Below, one piece after another: positions 1 to 9,390 of a stretch of DNA of 64,000 bases. The notes under the pieces are model-generated. The model was not told the DNA's origin and made no database searches. It worked only from the letters and a program-made list of their open reading frames with translations. Position 1 is the first letter of the stretch; every line of letters starts with the position of its first letter. Source of the DNA: Bacteroidota bacterium (GTDB lineage Bacteria > Bacteroidota > Rhodothermia > JANXDC01); the NCBI GenBank assembly GCA_025998875.1, contig AP024675.1:558001-622000 (forward strand), given 5' to 3'. A program made the position numbers and the translations under genes.

Positions 1-194
1 AGCGCTACGGGATCAAAGTAGACGAACGGGGAAACCCCACCGAGGGCATCGCAGAGATTATCGTGGGCAAACAGCGCAACGGTCCCACGGATACCGTCTA
101 CCTGGCCTTCATCGATCGCTATGCGCGCTTTGAAAACCTGGACACGATCCATGCCCGCTATCCTGGCCCCACGCCCCTTGATGCGCCGTTTTAA
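1..194 (+). CDS. dnaB: Replicative DNA helicase DnaB, C-terminal end (partial)
   Basis: The frame beginning at base 3 is open from the window edge to TAA at 192-194. It reads the conserved C-terminal tail of DnaB: an EIIVGKQRNGPT stretch, then VYLAFIDRYARFENL. DnaB is the hexameric RecA-fold helicase that unwinds DNA at the replication fork, and this tail is the last part of its helicase domain. Only the final 63 codons are present, so nothing can be said about the N-terminal domain or inteins. The stop overlaps the likely ATG of the next gene by 14 bases, which suggests co-transcription. Confidence 0.93.
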   Translation, partial: RYGIKVDERGNPTEGIAEIIVGKQRNGPTDTVYLAFIDRYARFENLDTIHARYPGPTPLDAPF

Positions 195-1164
195 CCTGTC
201 GGCCTGTTTCCTCGCGCTGGGTATTCTCTGCCGCCCCGCCTCCGCGCAGCTCTCCTGGAGCCTGCACGGACAGGCGGGATGGACGGCCTTCGTGGGAGAC
301 TACAGGCCGGGGCCCTGGCGTCCGGGACTCGGGGTGGGATGGATGCTCCGGATTGTACCGGATGGATGGATCGGGGCGGAATGGGCCTGGGTGCCCTTTG
401 AAGCCCGGGCCCGGGGTGCACAACTCGCCCGACACCCCAATCTAGCTCCCCGGGTGCAGGCCTCCCCCCTGTACGCGGGCGTGCTGGGCCGCTGGAGCCC
501 CGCGGTGATGCAATGGTCCGGCGGGAAGCCCGTGCTGGAAGCGGGCCTCGGAGCGCTGTTTCTCGATCCCCGCGATGGGGATGGCCTTCGACTCCGCCAG
601 CGCCCCGAGACCCGGGCTCCGGGGGAATCCTACGGCGTCGTAGAGCTGGCCCTCCCCCTACGGGCCGGGGTGAGCTGGCAGCTGCACGGATCCTGGTCCA
701 TGGCCCTGCTGGGAGAACTTTTTCTGCCCCTCTCGGATTACTGGGATAACACCTCCCGGTTGGCCAATCCGCGCACGAACGATGGCCTCTGGGGGCTGCG
801 GCTGCGCCTGAGCTACGAGCGCAGGGCACCCCCTGTGAAGGGGTCCATCCCGGCCAGAGAGGACCGGGAATCGGCAGCTTTGTGGACCGTGCGCATCGTC
901 ACCCTGTCCAATCCCGGACAGGCGGCCCAGGTTCGGAGCTTCCTGCAGGCCAACGGCTGGGAAGTGGAATGGCTAGAGAAACCGGACCCCGTACATGGCC
1001 GGTTATGGGTGATCTTCTTCGGCCGTTACGAGCGGCGCGAGGCGGGGGAACCGGATCGGGCTCGGATCGAGGCCCTGCTCAACGGCTCCCCTTATTTCCG
1101 GCTGGACCCCAACCCGCCCGAGGTGGTGCTCCTGCGCACCCTACGGGCCGTGCGCAATCAATGA
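181..1164 (+). CDS. Secreted envelope protein with C-terminal SPOR-like domain
   Basis: The protein has 327 residues from ATG 181. This start is chosen because it places a clean signal peptide (MRRFNLSACFLALGILC, Ala-x-Ala before Gln) at the N-terminus. In-frame ATGs at 121 and 151 would put dnaB-overlapping residues in front of it. The middle is rich in alternating aromatic and small residues (GAEWAW, SWQLHGSW, LWGLRLRLSYE), like a short outer-membrane barrel or beta-rich domain. The last ~90 residues (WTVRIVTLSNPGQAAQVRSF, later GRLWVIFFGRY) resemble a SPOR peptidoglycan-binding domain. A role at the cell envelope or septum is inferred. The gene overlaps the end of dnaB and converges on dxs with a 7-base overlap of the two 3' ends. 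Confidence 0.7.
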   Translation: MRRFNLSACFLALGILCRPASAQLSWSLHGQAGWTAFVGDYRPGPWRPGLGVGWMLRIVPDGWIGAEWAWVPFEARARGAQLARHPNLAPRVQASPLYAGVLGRWSPAVMQWSGGKPVLEAGLGALFLDPRDGDGLRLRQRPETRAPGESYGVVELALPLRAGVSWQLHGSWSMALLGELFLPLSDYWDNTSRLANPRTNDGLWGLRLRLSYERRAPPVKGSIPAREDRESAALWTVRIVTLSNPGQAAQVRSFLQANGWEVEWLEKPDPVHGRLWVIFFGRYERREAGEPDRARIEALLNGSPYFRLDPNPPEVVLLRTLRAVRNQ

Positions 1165-3083
1165 AGGGGCCGAAGGGCAGGGCGATGGGCCTGCACAAAG
1201 GCGGCCACCCGCTCGGCGATGGAGAGGGGATCAAGACCCACCTCAGCATAAAGCTCCTCGGGGCTACCGTGCTCGATGAACCGATCCGGTAGCCCAAGCC
1301 GGAGCACGCGACCGCGGTAGCCGTGCGCAGAGAGATACTCCAGCACAGCGCTGCCGAATCCGCCCATGAGCACGCCATCCTCCACGGTAACCAGCAACTC
1401 ATAGCGTGCCATGGCTTCCTGGAGCAGCTGCTCATCAAGCGGTTTGACGAAGCGCATATCGTAGTGGGCCGCCTGGATATCCCGTTGGGCCAAGAGCTCA
1501 CGCGCCCGCAAGACGTGCTGTCCGATGTGGCCGTAGCTCAGGAAGGCCACCTCGACCCCGTCGGCCAGCTTTCGCCCCCGACCGATGGGCAGAAGCTCAA
1601 ACCCCGAACGCAGGGGCATGCCCGTTGCCGGACCTCGGGGATAACGAATGGCAAAAGGCCCATCGTGGTGCAGAGCCGTATAGAGCAGATCCCGCAGATC
1701 CTGCTCGTCCATGGGAGCGGCCACGACGATATGGGGAATACAGCGCAAATAGGCGATATCAAAAGCGCCGTGATGAGTGGGCCCGTCGGCGCCAACCAGC
1801 CCGGCTCGGTCCATGCAGAAGATCACCGGTAGGGCCTGCAGACAGACGTCGTGGATGATCTGGTCGTAGGCCCGCTGCAGGAAGGTGGAATAAATGGCCA
1901 CCACGGGACGCAATCCCTGCGTGGCCAGTCCGGCGGCAAAGGTCACCGCATGCTGTTCGGCGATGCCCACATCAAAGGCCCGATCCGGCATGGCCTCCAT
2001 GAGATAACGCACCCCGGTGCCCGAGGGCATGGCGGCCGTGATGGCGTACAGGCGCTCATCGAGCTGGGCCAGCTCCAGGAGCGTCTTTCCGAACACATCC
2101 TGCCAGTTCGGAGGCCGAGGGCCGGTAGAGCTTACCCGCGGTCGGCCGGTGATTTTGTCAAATGGGCTGCTCTGCGCGTGCCACTTGACCTGATCCTGCT
2201 CGGCGGGAGCAAAACCCTTGCCCTTGACCGTGATTACGTGCAGGAGCTTGGGTCCGGGAAGCGTACGCAGATCCTCGAGTACGCGCACAAGCCGGAATAC
2301 ATCGTGCCCGTCAATGGGACCGAAGTACCGGAATCCCAACGCCTCGAAGAACATGCCGGGCGTCAGGGCGGCTACGAGCGCATCTTCCAGGCGCGCGGCC
2401 ACATGACGGAGCTGATCGCCCAGCCCCTTCAGGTGCCCCAACCACTTCCAGACCTCATCCCGGATGCGGTTAAAGGTCTTGGTGGCCACCAGCTCGGCCA
2501 GGTACTCCTTGAGCGCGCCCACGTTGGGGTCGATGGACATCTGATTGTCGTTGAGCACCACAAGCAGATCGGTCTTGAGCGCGCCCGCGTTGTTGAGCGC
2601 CTCGAAGGCCATGCCACCCGTCAGGCCGCCGTCGCCGATAACGGCCACCACCTTGCGGTCGCGCTCGCCCTTCCGATCCCGGGCGATAGCCATCCCGAGG
2701 GCGGCGGAGATGGACGTGGAGGCGTGCCCGACCCCGAAGGTGTCATAGGGGCTTTCGCTGCGTCGGGGAAAACCGCTCAATCCCCCGTACTGGCGGTTGG
2801 TCGGGAACTGGTCCCGTCTTCCGGTCAGGATCTTGTGCCCGTAGGCCTGATGTCCCACATCCCAGACAAGCAGATCATAGGGGGTCTGGTAGACGTAGTG
2901 CAGGGCCACGGTCAGCTCCACAGCCCCGAGGCTGGCCCCGAAGTGGCCACCGATCTCGGAGATGACGTCGACGATATACTCCCGGAGCTCCTCACAGACC
3001 TGGGGCAGTCGCTCCAGGGGCAAGCGGCGCAGATCGGCGGGAGAATCGATCTGTTGTAGCAGGGGACCAGGGCTGAAGCGCAT
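1158..3083 (-). CDS. dxs: 1-deoxy-D-xylulose-5-phosphate synthase
   Basis: Dxs is a thiamine-diphosphate enzyme that condenses pyruvate with glyceraldehyde 3-phosphate, the entry step of the MEP isoprenoid pathway. The 641-residue product shows the N-terminal GHQAYGHKILTGR block and the ThDP/Mg motif GDGGLTGGMAFEALNNAG followed by an Asn-rich LNDNQMSI. The transketolase-like core has VGIAEQHAVTFAAG, and a C-terminal transketolase domain follows. ATG 3083 is preferred over upstream in-frame starts because GGAGGAG lies just upstream of it. It starts 16 bases after xseB and is the last gene of the yebC-ruvC-xseA-xseB-dxs operon; the xseB-dxs link is common in bacteria. Length matches the family (about 620-650). 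Confidence 0.96.
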   Translation of the reverse strand: MRFSPGPLLQQIDSPADLRRLPLERLPQVCEELREYIVDVISEIGGHFGASLGAVELTVALHYVYQTPYDLLVWDVGHQAYGHKILTGRRDQFPTNRQYGGLSGFPRRSESPYDTFGVGHASTSISAALGMAIARDRKGERDRKVVAVIGDGGLTGGMAFEALNNAGALKTDLLVVLNDNQMSIDPNVGALKEYLAELVATKTFNRIRDEVWKWLGHLKGLGDQLRHVAARLEDALVAALTPGMFFEALGFRYFGPIDGHDVFRLVRVLEDLRTLPGPKLLHVITVKGKGFAPAEQDQVKWHAQSSPFDKITGRPRVSSTGPRPPNWQDVFGKTLLELAQLDERLYAITAAMPSGTGVRYLMEAMPDRAFDVGIAEQHAVTFAAGLATQGLRPVVAIYSTFLQRAYDQIIHDVCLQALPVIFCMDRAGLVGADGPTHHGAFDIAYLRCIPHIVVAAPMDEQDLRDLLYTALHHDGPFAIRYPRGPATGMPLRSGFELLPIGRGRKLADGVEVAFLSYGHIGQHVLRARELLAQRDIQAAHYDMRFVKPLDEQLLQEAMARYELLVTVEDGVLMGGFGSAVLEYLSAHGYRGRVLRLGLPDRFIEHGSPEELYAEVGLDPLSIAERVAAFVQAHRPALRPLH

Positions 3084-3099
3084 CTCTCCTCCTCCGGGT

Positions 3100-3324
3100 T
3101 CAAGGGGCAATGGATTCCTCGCCTCCATCGAGGGCGATCTGGCGCACGCGCAACGTGGCTTCCTCGAGCTGGTGCAGGCAGTAACGAATCAGCTGCATGC
3201 CCCGTTCATAGAGCCGGATGGCCTCTTCGAGGCCGATCTGGGCTACGTGCGCCGATTCCAACGATTCGACGATCGTTTCCAGTTCCCGGAGGGCGTCTTC
3301 GAAGCTCTGCGCTCGTTCGCTCAT
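3100..3324 (-). CDS. xseB: Exodeoxyribonuclease VII small subunit
   Basis: This 74-residue, largely helical protein shows the family pattern FEDALRELETIVESLES followed by LEEAIRLYERGMQLIRYC. XseB subunits form a helical bundle that binds XseA and completes exonuclease VII, which degrades single-stranded DNA processively from both ends. The ATG at 3324 overlaps the xseA stop (ATGA), so the two subunits are probably translationally coupled. The length is normal for the family. Confidence 0.92.
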   Translation of the reverse strand: MSERAQSFEDALRELETIVESLESAHVAQIGLEEAIRLYERGMQLIRYCLHQLEEATLRVRQIALDGGEESIAP

Positions 3325-4508
3325 GTCTCCTCGATAGTGGCCGGAAGCCGGCCGTCATGAAACTCCAGTTCGATGCGCTCTCCCGGGGCCAGCTCCTGGG
3401 CACGGGCGGCCAGATGCCCGTTGCGCCAGACGAGCACAAAACCCCGCTCCAGCGGAGCCGTGGGCCGATGCGCCTCCAGCAGGGCGCGCAGGGTTTCAAT
3501 CCGGCTACGTTCCTGATCCAGGCGCCAGTGCATGTTGCGGTCCAGGCGCCGGGCCATCTCCAGAAGCCGAGCTTGCTGTCGCTCCAGGAGCTCCATGGGG
3601 CGATACAGGCCGTGGCGGTGGCGAAGGGCCTCCAGACGCTCCTGTTTGCCGCGCAGGACCGCCCGCAGGGCGGTCTGCAGACGCCGGGCCTGCGTCCGGA
3701 GCCGCAGGGCGAGCTCAGCCCGATCGGGCACGACGAGTTCGGCCGCGTTCGAGGGCGTGGCGGCGCGCACGTCAGCGGCCAGATCACATAAGGTGAAATC
3801 CACCTCGTGTCCTACGGCGCTGACGACCGGAATCCGGGAGGCGTATACGGCGCGCACGAGCACCTCTTCGTTGAATGCCCACAGGTCCTCGGTCGAACCA
3901 CCGCCCCGGCCTACGATGAGCACATCGACCGGTTCCTGCTCGTTGAAATAGATGATCCCGGCGGCGATTTCCTCTGCTGCCCCCGCTCCCTGCACGCGGG
4001 CGGGATAGAGGATCACCTCTACGAGTGGGAAACGACGGCCAATGATGCGCAGCATATCTTGCAGAGCCGCCCCCGTAGGGGAAGTAACAATACCGATCCG
4101 ACGGGGGAAGGCGGGCAGCGGCCTGCGGGTTTTTGCGAAAAGCCCTTCGGCCTGCAGGCGCGCCTTGAGGCGCTCGAAGGCCAATCCGAGCGCGCCCAGC
4201 CCATCGGCCTGGATCCGGTCAACCTCCAGCTGATAGCGGCCCTGCCGCTCGTAGACCGTAATCCCTCCGTGGGCCCGGACCTGCATGCCGTCTTCGGGCC
4301 GGAAGGGCATACGCCCCGTAAGGGGACGCCAGACCACGCACTCCAGACTGGCCTCGGCGTCCTTGAGCGTGAAATACCAGTGCCCGTTGCTGTGCTGGCG
4401 GAAGTTGGATACCTCTCCGGTAACCCAGACATCGTCGAATCCGAGCTCGAGGGTGAGCCGGATGGCGCGTGTGAGCTCCGCAACGGTGACGGGACGCGCT
4501 TCTTCCAT
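3321..4508 (-). CDS. xseA: Exodeoxyribonuclease VII large subunit
   Basis: The protein has 395 residues. An N-terminal OB-fold (WVTGEVSNFRQHSNGHWYFTLKD) covers roughly residues 20-100. The catalytic domain follows, with IGIVTSPTGAALQD, the conserved DVLIVGRGGGSTEDLWAFN and PVVSAVGHEVDFTLCDLAADVRAATPS blocks. A long C-terminal coiled coil binds XseB. It is the catalytic subunit of exonuclease VII, used in mismatch and cross-link repair. It is somewhat shorter than the E. coli protein (456 residues), mainly in the coiled coil. The start lies 15 bases after the ruvC stop, in the same operon. Confidence 0.95.
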   Translation of the reverse strand: MEEARPVTVAELTRAIRLTLELGFDDVWVTGEVSNFRQHSNGHWYFTLKDAEASLECVVWRPLTGRMPFRPEDGMQVRAHGGITVYERQGRYQLEVDRIQADGLGALGLAFERLKARLQAEGLFAKTRRPLPAFPRRIGIVTSPTGAALQDMLRIIGRRFPLVEVILYPARVQGAGAAEEIAAGIIYFNEQEPVDVLIVGRGGGSTEDLWAFNEEVLVRAVYASRIPVVSAVGHEVDFTLCDLAADVRAATPSNAAELVVPDRAELALRLRTQARRLQTALRAVLRGKQERLEALRHRHGLYRPMELLERQQARLLEMARRLDRNMHWRLDQERSRIETLRALLEAHRPTAPLERGFVLVWRNGHLAARAQELAPGERIELEFHDGRLPATIEET

Positions 4509-4523
4509 AGGCGTTGGGCTCTC

Positions 4524-5078
4524 TCAGGGCCGAGCGGGGGGGAGCACCCGATCCGGATGGGCCTGCACGAAAGCCCACCAGCCACGCCGGGAACCCGAAG
4601 CCAGGTAATGGCGCCGAACGTGGCAGTAGGCAACCGCCAGGGCGTCAGAGGCATCGGCCGTCGGACGTTGCCACCGGGACCCGAGCCCGAGCAGGGCGTG
4701 CAGGGTCTGCCAGACCTGTTCCTTGGAGGCGTTTCCGCGTCCCGTGGCGGCCTTTTTGATCTCCGTGGGGGGATATTCCACCACGGGAACCCCTTCGTGC
4801 ACAGCGGCCAACATGGCGGCCGCCTGAGCCCGGCCGAGCTTGAGCATGGCCTGCGGGTTTTTTCCGTAGACAGGCATCTCCAGGGCGCAGACCTCGGGGC
4901 GGTGGCTGCGGATGAGTTCCAGCAAACGCGCGTATAGCTCGGCCAGCCGCTCCCCGTGCCGCGCCCGTGAGGAGAGTTCCAGCGTACCGAAATCCCGCAA
5001 CACACAGCGCTCCGGACCTGCCTCCAGGAGGGCATACCCGGTACGATGAGAGCCCGGATCGATACCCAGCACGATCAT
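4524..5078 (-). CDS. ruvC: Crossover junction endodeoxyribonuclease RuvC
   Basis: RuvC is the dimeric resolvase that cuts Holliday junctions brought to it by RuvAB. The 184-residue protein begins with the RNase H-fold motif MIVLGIDPGSHRTGYALL (catalytic Asp7). It continues with the second acidic residue in VCALEMPVYGKNP and ends with the DASDALAVAYCH block that supplies the last acidic residues. Its ATG overlaps the yebC stop (ATGA). The length is slightly above the usual ~170 because of a basic, proline-rich tail. Confidence 0.95.
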   Translation of the reverse strand: MIVLGIDPGSHRTGYALLEAGPERCVLRDFGTLELSSRARHGERLAELYARLLELIRSHRPEVCALEMPVYGKNPQAMLKLGRAQAAAMLAAVHEGVPVVEYPPTEIKKAATGRGNASKEQVWQTLHALLGLGSRWQRPTADASDALAVAYCHVRRHYLASGSRRGWWAFVQAHPDRVLPPARP

Positions 5079-5833
5079 GCGCCCGACTCGCTCAGGGCGG
5101 CCACGGTCTCCTCGTCCATTTCCAGGTTCGTATAGACGGCCTGCACGTCGTCGAGATCTTCGAGGGCCTCGATGAGCCGGAGGGCGCGCCGGGCCGTATC
5201 CGGGTCCACCTTGACTGTGGTCGTGGGCACCATCTCAAGGGCGGCGCGCTCGATACGGAAGCCGGCCTCCATGAGGGCCTCGCGCACGGGGGCGAAAGCT
5301 TCTCGGGGCGTGGTGACCACATACACATCGCCCTCCAGGGCCAGATCTTCGGCACCCGCATCCAGAATGGCCTGCAGGAGATCCTCTTCTCGAACCCCCT
5401 CGGAGGGCACATGGATGATCCCCTTGCGCTCGAACATGTAGGCCACGCTCCCGGACGTGCCCAGGTTGCCACCGTGACGGCTGAAGAGATGGCGCACCTC
5501 GGCCACGGTGCGGTTGGGGTTGTCCGTCAGCGCATCGATGAAGATGGCCACCCCTCCCGGCGCGTAGCCCTCGTAGGTCACCTCCTGATAGGCCTCCGCC
5601 TGATCGTGGCCTGCGGCTTTTTTGATGGCTCGTTCGATATTCTCCTTGGGCATGTTCACGGCGCGGGCATTTTCAATAGCCAGCCGCAACCGGGGGTTAC
5701 CTTCCGGATCCGGCCCTCCCTCGCGCACGGCCACCGTGATCTCTCGGATGAGCTTGGTAAACAGTTTGCCCCGCCTGGCGTCGACAACGGCCTTTTTGCG
5801 CTTGATCTGCGCCCATTTACTGTGTCCCGCCAT
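5075..5833 (-). CDS. yebC: YebC/PmpR-family protein (TACO1-like translation factor or regulator)
   Basis: The true start is ATG 5833, where the protein begins with the invariant family signature MAGHSKWAQIKRKKAVVDARRG; the 38 upstream open codons lack similarity. The 252-residue length is typical. Conserved blocks include MPKENIERAIKKAAG and YEGYAPGGVAIFIDALTDNP. Family members were described as transcriptional regulators and more recently as ribosome-associated factors that help translation of difficult motifs; the sequence alone does not choose between these. It heads the operon with ruvC, xseA, xseB and dxs and has a good promoter at 5873-5903. Confidence 0.95.
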   Translation of the reverse strand: MAGHSKWAQIKRKKAVVDARRGKLFTKLIREITVAVREGGPDPEGNPRLRLAIENARAVNMPKENIERAIKKAAGHDQAEAYQEVTYEGYAPGGVAIFIDALTDNPNRTVAEVRHLFSRHGGNLGTSGSVAYMFERKGIIHVPSEGVREEDLLQAILDAGAEDLALEGDVYVVTTPREAFAPVREALMEAGFRIERAALEMVPTTTVKVDPDTARRALRLIEALEDLDDVQAVYTNLEMDEETVAALSESGA

Positions 5834-5872
5834 AGCACCCAGATCCTGCTTGTTACAGAGAGGATTCCAAAA

Positions 5873-5903
5873 CAAAGATAGGGTGCCCATCCGGCGGGCG
5901 CAA
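5873..5903 (-). promoter_or_regulatory. Bacteroidota-type promoter of the yebC-ruvC-xseAB-dxs operon
   Basis: On the minus strand TTG (5903-5901) is followed after 20 bases by TATCTTTG (5880-5873). This matches the Bacteroidota primary-sigma pattern TTG-N19-21-TAnnTTTG. It lies 39 bases upstream of the yebC ATG, which leaves a leader of about 30 bases. Confidence 0.7.
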
Positions 5904-5938
5904 TGAAAACCGGCCCGCCCCGGAAGGGCGGGCCGGTT
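5904..5938 (-). terminator. Intrinsic terminator after the RND efflux operon
   Basis: A perfect 13-bp stem (5908-5920 with 5926-5938) and a 5-base loop is followed, in the leftward reading direction, by a short T run (TTTT in GGTTTTCATT). It lies 25 bases past the RND stop codon and directly before the yebC promoter, so it separates the two leftward operons. Confidence 0.85.
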
Positions 5939-5962
5939 GCCACCCAACGCCTGCCGGCTCGC

Positions 5963-8900
5963 TCATGATTCGGAGGGCTGGCCCTCCGATACCGATACCG
6001 GAATCTCGGCCAACGGCACGGAATCCGCCAGAGTAAAGGTGCGCCGGAACCACTGACGGCCGCGCTCAACGACTACATACAGCACGGGCACCACGACGAG
6101 CGTCAGAAACGTGGATACCGAAAGCCCCACGATCACAGCCACCCCCATCGGTCCCCACCAGGCCGACTGTTCTCCCCCCCAGAAAAAGTCCGGCTCCAGA
6201 CGGGTCAACAGACCCAGAAAGTCGATGTTCATCCCCACCGTCAGGGGCACAAGGCCCAGGATCGCTGTCGAGGCCGTCAAGATCACAGGGCGCAGGCGCG
6301 TACGCCCGGCCCGGACCACCGCCTCCTCGAGGGACAACCCCCGGGCGCGTAGCAGATCGGTGTAGTCGATGAGCACAATCCCGTTGCGCACCGCCACACC
6401 GGCCAGGCTGATGATGCCCAGCCCGGTCATGATGATGGAAAACGGCATCCGAAACAGCATAAGCCCCCAGAGCACCCCGATGATCGAAAGCACCACGGAG
6501 ACGGCGATGATCAGGGGCTTGACAATGGAATTGAACTCGGCCACCATGATGAGCAAAATCAACAGCAGGGCGATCAGAAAGGCGCGGCCCAGAAACCGAA
6601 AGGCCTCCTCCTGATCCTGCCGCTGTCCGGTAAAGCGCATCGTGTAGCCCACTGGCAGCTCCACATCCCGCAGCACCGTCTGCACCTCCTGAAGCACGGC
6701 GTTGGCGTTGTATTCATCTTTGACGTTGGCCGAGATGGTGGCCACCCGATCGAGGTCCTTGCGGTTGATGGCCCCCAATCCCTCGGTGAGCTCCCATCGG
6801 GCCACGGCGCTGAGCGGGATCTGACGTCCCTCTTTGAGCACAACCAGCTCGTCGAGTACCGCCAAGGAGGCACGATCCTCCGGACTCAGGCGCACGGTGA
6901 TCGGGTATTCGTCCTCTCCGTCGCGATACTTGCCCGCCTCCACCCCGTTGATCGCGCCCCGAATAGTGGAAGCGATCATCTGGGTGTTGAGTCCGTAAAG
7001 GGCCGCCCGCTCCCGATCGACGTAGACTACAAGCTCCGGGCGCATCTCGTTCATGTCGCTTTTGAGGCCATCCAGCTTGGCATAGACAGGAGAGCGGCGC
7101 AACACCTCCAGCACCCGATCGGAGAGTTCCTTGAGCACCCGGAAGTCCTCGCCGATGATCTCGATATTGATCGGAGGACCCGTCGGCGGCCCCATCGTGT
7201 TGCGCACCACGGCCACGTCGGCCCCTGCCAGGGCGTCGGGCACCATCTCCCGGATCTGGCGAAGGGTCTCAAAGGCATCGTACTGGCGCCGGTGGTAATC
7301 GATCAGATTGAGCGTGACGCTGCCCTTGTTTAGGGCCCCACCACCGGAGAAGCCCATCGGATCCCCGCCGCCTCCGGAGATGGCCACAACGGATTCCGCA
7401 TCCTGTAGGCCAGGCAGACGACCGACAAGCGTCTCGACGGTCCGAACGGCCTCATCGGTGCGATCCAGCGTGGTGCCAGGGGGAAATTCCACGTTTACGG
7501 CGATGGTCCGTGGGGGGGTGTTCGGGAAAAACTCCACACCGGCATTCAGCACAGCAAAGAGCACGAAGGTCAGTAGCCAGATTCCGAACATACCCCCCAG
7601 CACCAGGGCCCGGTGACGCAGCCCCCAGCGCAGTAGCTGCTCATAGCGGTCCGCCAGACCGGGCATGCCGCGGCGGATAAACCAGCGGATCCCGGGTTGG
7701 AGCACCCAGCGATTGAGCACCCAGGCCAGCAGAGAACCCACCAGAAGCACCAGGAAGGTGATCCAACTCACCAGCAACGCCAGCAGGCCAAGCAGGCCCA
7801 GTCCGATCATGAGGAGCAACCTCGCGTTCCGATGCAGGCCCGGACCCGCATCCCCCTCCCGCCGCATGAAGGTGGCCGCGATGGCGGGATTCACCACAAG
7901 GGCCACAAAGAGCGAACAGGTGAGCGCGATGATGACCGTGATGGGCAGATACTTCATGAACTCCCCCACGATCCCCGGCCAGAAAAGCAAGGGGAAGAAG
8001 GCGGCCAGAATCGTGAGCGTGGCCGTGATCACGGGCACCGCCACCTCCGCCGTGGCCAGACGGGCCGCCGTGACCCGATCGTATCCCTCATCGACGTAGC
8101 GGTAGATGTTCTCCACGACCACAATGGCGTCATCGACCAGAATCCCCAGCGCCAGCACCAGGCTGAAGAGCACGATCATGTTCATCGTATAGCCCAGCAG
8201 GCTGATGACGATGAACGTCAGCAGCATGGTCAGCGGGATGGCCACCCCCACAAGCACGGCGTTGCGCACGCCCATAAAGAAGAGCAAGACGACCACCACG
8301 AGAATAAGCCCGGCGATGATGTGGTTCTGCAGATCGTGCACCATCACGGCGATCGTCTTGGACTGATCTCCCGTGATGTCGATTCGCACCCCTGGCGGCA
8401 GGCTGGCACGAGCCTGATCGAGTATCGCCTTGACCTGCTCGGCCGTTTCGATAATGTTCTCCCCGCTGCGCTTTTTGATCGAGAGGGTCACCACGGGCTG
8501 GCCATTGAGCCGGGCATAGCTGGTCCGCTCCCGGAATCCGAAATCTACCACGGCCACATCGCGCACGTAGACGGGGCGGCCGTTGAGGGTCTTAATGACC
8601 AGATCCCGGATCTGCAGCGGATCCTGAAACTCCCCGGGCACGCGCACGCTAAAGCGCCGCTGTTCGAAATCGATATTCCCTCCGGGCAGGGTCAGATTCT
8701 CAGATCGGATGGCGTTGAGCAAATCGGTGAAGGTCAAACCGTAGTGCTTAAGCCGCTTCAGGCTCGCGTATACCTGCACCTCCCGGTCCAGCCCTCCCGA
8801 AAGGGTCACCTCCAGCACCTGCGGGATCTGCTCGAATCGCTCCTTGAGATCGTCGGCAATCCTTTTGAGCGTGACCAGGCTGTAGGGGCCGGAGATGTTG

Positions 8901-9379
8901 ACCTGCATGATGGGGAACTGGGAGAAATCAATCTCCTGAATAACGGGATCGTCGGCGTCGGCCGGTAGCTTCGGCCGGGCCAGGGCGACTTTTTCCCGCA
9001 CCTTCTGCAGGGCTTCATCCATATTCGTGCCCGCGACGAACTCGACCGTCACCTGGCTGTATCCCTCGCGGGAGCGGGAGGTGATCTGTTTGACCCCCGG
9101 AATGGACTTCAACGCGGTCTCGATGGGACGGGTGATAAGGGTTTCGATGTCGCCGGGAGAGACCCCCAGATACGGGGTGGCCACGATGATGGTGGGCACC
9201 TCGATTTCGGGCGTGGACTCCTTGGGCACGGAAACATAGGCGATCAACCCGCCCACCAGGATCAGGCCCACGAGCACGAACACCGCGGTTCTGTATCGAA
9301 CGGCCAGCTCCGTCAGACCGAAACGTCGAACCAACGGAGCCCCATTTTCGTGCAATCCGCCGTTCTGAATGGAGGCCAT
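5963..9379 (-). CDS. RND multidrug efflux transporter, HAE1/AcrB family
   Basis: This 1138-residue inner-membrane proton antiporter would form the pump of a tripartite efflux system. It begins with a cytoplasmic segment and TM1 (about residues 30-50) and then VPKESTPEIEVPTI, a typical porter-domain entry. TM4 carries the proton-relay pair in ALGILVDDAIVVVEN (Asp416/Asp417). The second half repeats the architecture (SIIMTGLGIISLAGVAVRNGIVLIDY). The length exceeds the usual ~1040 because of a longer loop with extra hydrophobic segments around residues 520-580. It starts 11 bases after the adaptor gene and is last in the operon tetR-outer membrane factor-adaptor-pump. The substrate cannot be read from the sequence. 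Confidence 0.95.
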   Translation of the reverse strand: MASIQNGGLHENGAPLVRRFGLTELAVRYRTAVFVLVGLILVGGLIAYVSVPKESTPEIEVPTIIVATPYLGVSPGDIETLITRPIETALKSIPGVKQITSRSREGYSQVTVEFVAGTNMDEALQKVREKVALARPKLPADADDPVIQEIDFSQFPIMQVNISGPYSLVTLKRIADDLKERFEQIPQVLEVTLSGGLDREVQVYASLKRLKHYGLTFTDLLNAIRSENLTLPGGNIDFEQRRFSVRVPGEFQDPLQIRDLVIKTLNGRPVYVRDVAVVDFGFRERTSYARLNGQPVVTLSIKKRSGENIIETAEQVKAILDQARASLPPGVRIDITGDQSKTIAVMVHDLQNHIIAGLILVVVVLLFFMGVRNAVLVGVAIPLTMLLTFIVISLLGYTMNMIVLFSLVLALGILVDDAIVVVENIYRYVDEGYDRVTAARLATAEVAVPVITATLTILAAFFPLLFWPGIVGEFMKYLPITVIIALTCSLFVALVVNPAIAATFMRREGDAGPGLHRNARLLLMIGLGLLGLLALLVSWITFLVLLVGSLLAWVLNRWVLQPGIRWFIRRGMPGLADRYEQLLRWGLRHRALVLGGMFGIWLLTFVLFAVLNAGVEFFPNTPPRTIAVNVEFPPGTTLDRTDEAVRTVETLVGRLPGLQDAESVVAISGGGGDPMGFSGGGALNKGSVTLNLIDYHRRQYDAFETLRQIREMVPDALAGADVAVVRNTMGPPTGPPINIEIIGEDFRVLKELSDRVLEVLRRSPVYAKLDGLKSDMNEMRPELVVYVDRERAALYGLNTQMIASTIRGAINGVEAGKYRDGEDEYPITVRLSPEDRASLAVLDELVVLKEGRQIPLSAVARWELTEGLGAINRKDLDRVATISANVKDEYNANAVLQEVQTVLRDVELPVGYTMRFTGQRQDQEEAFRFLGRAFLIALLLILLIMVAEFNSIVKPLIIAVSVVLSIIGVLWGLMLFRMPFSIIMTGLGIISLAGVAVRNGIVLIDYTDLLRARGLSLEEAVVRAGRTRLRPVILTASTAILGLVPLTVGMNIDFLGLLTRLEPDFFWGGEQSAWWGPMGVAVIVGLSVSTFLTLVVVPVLYVVVERGRQWFRRTFTLADSVPLAEIPVSVSEGQPSES

Positions 9380-9390
9380 AGCGCGTCTCC

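Noticed and set aside
7697-8968. A 423-codon plus-strand frame opposite the RND pump
   Set aside because: Its translation is dominated by His, Gln, Asp and Arg in a pattern typical of antisense reading of membrane-protein codons.
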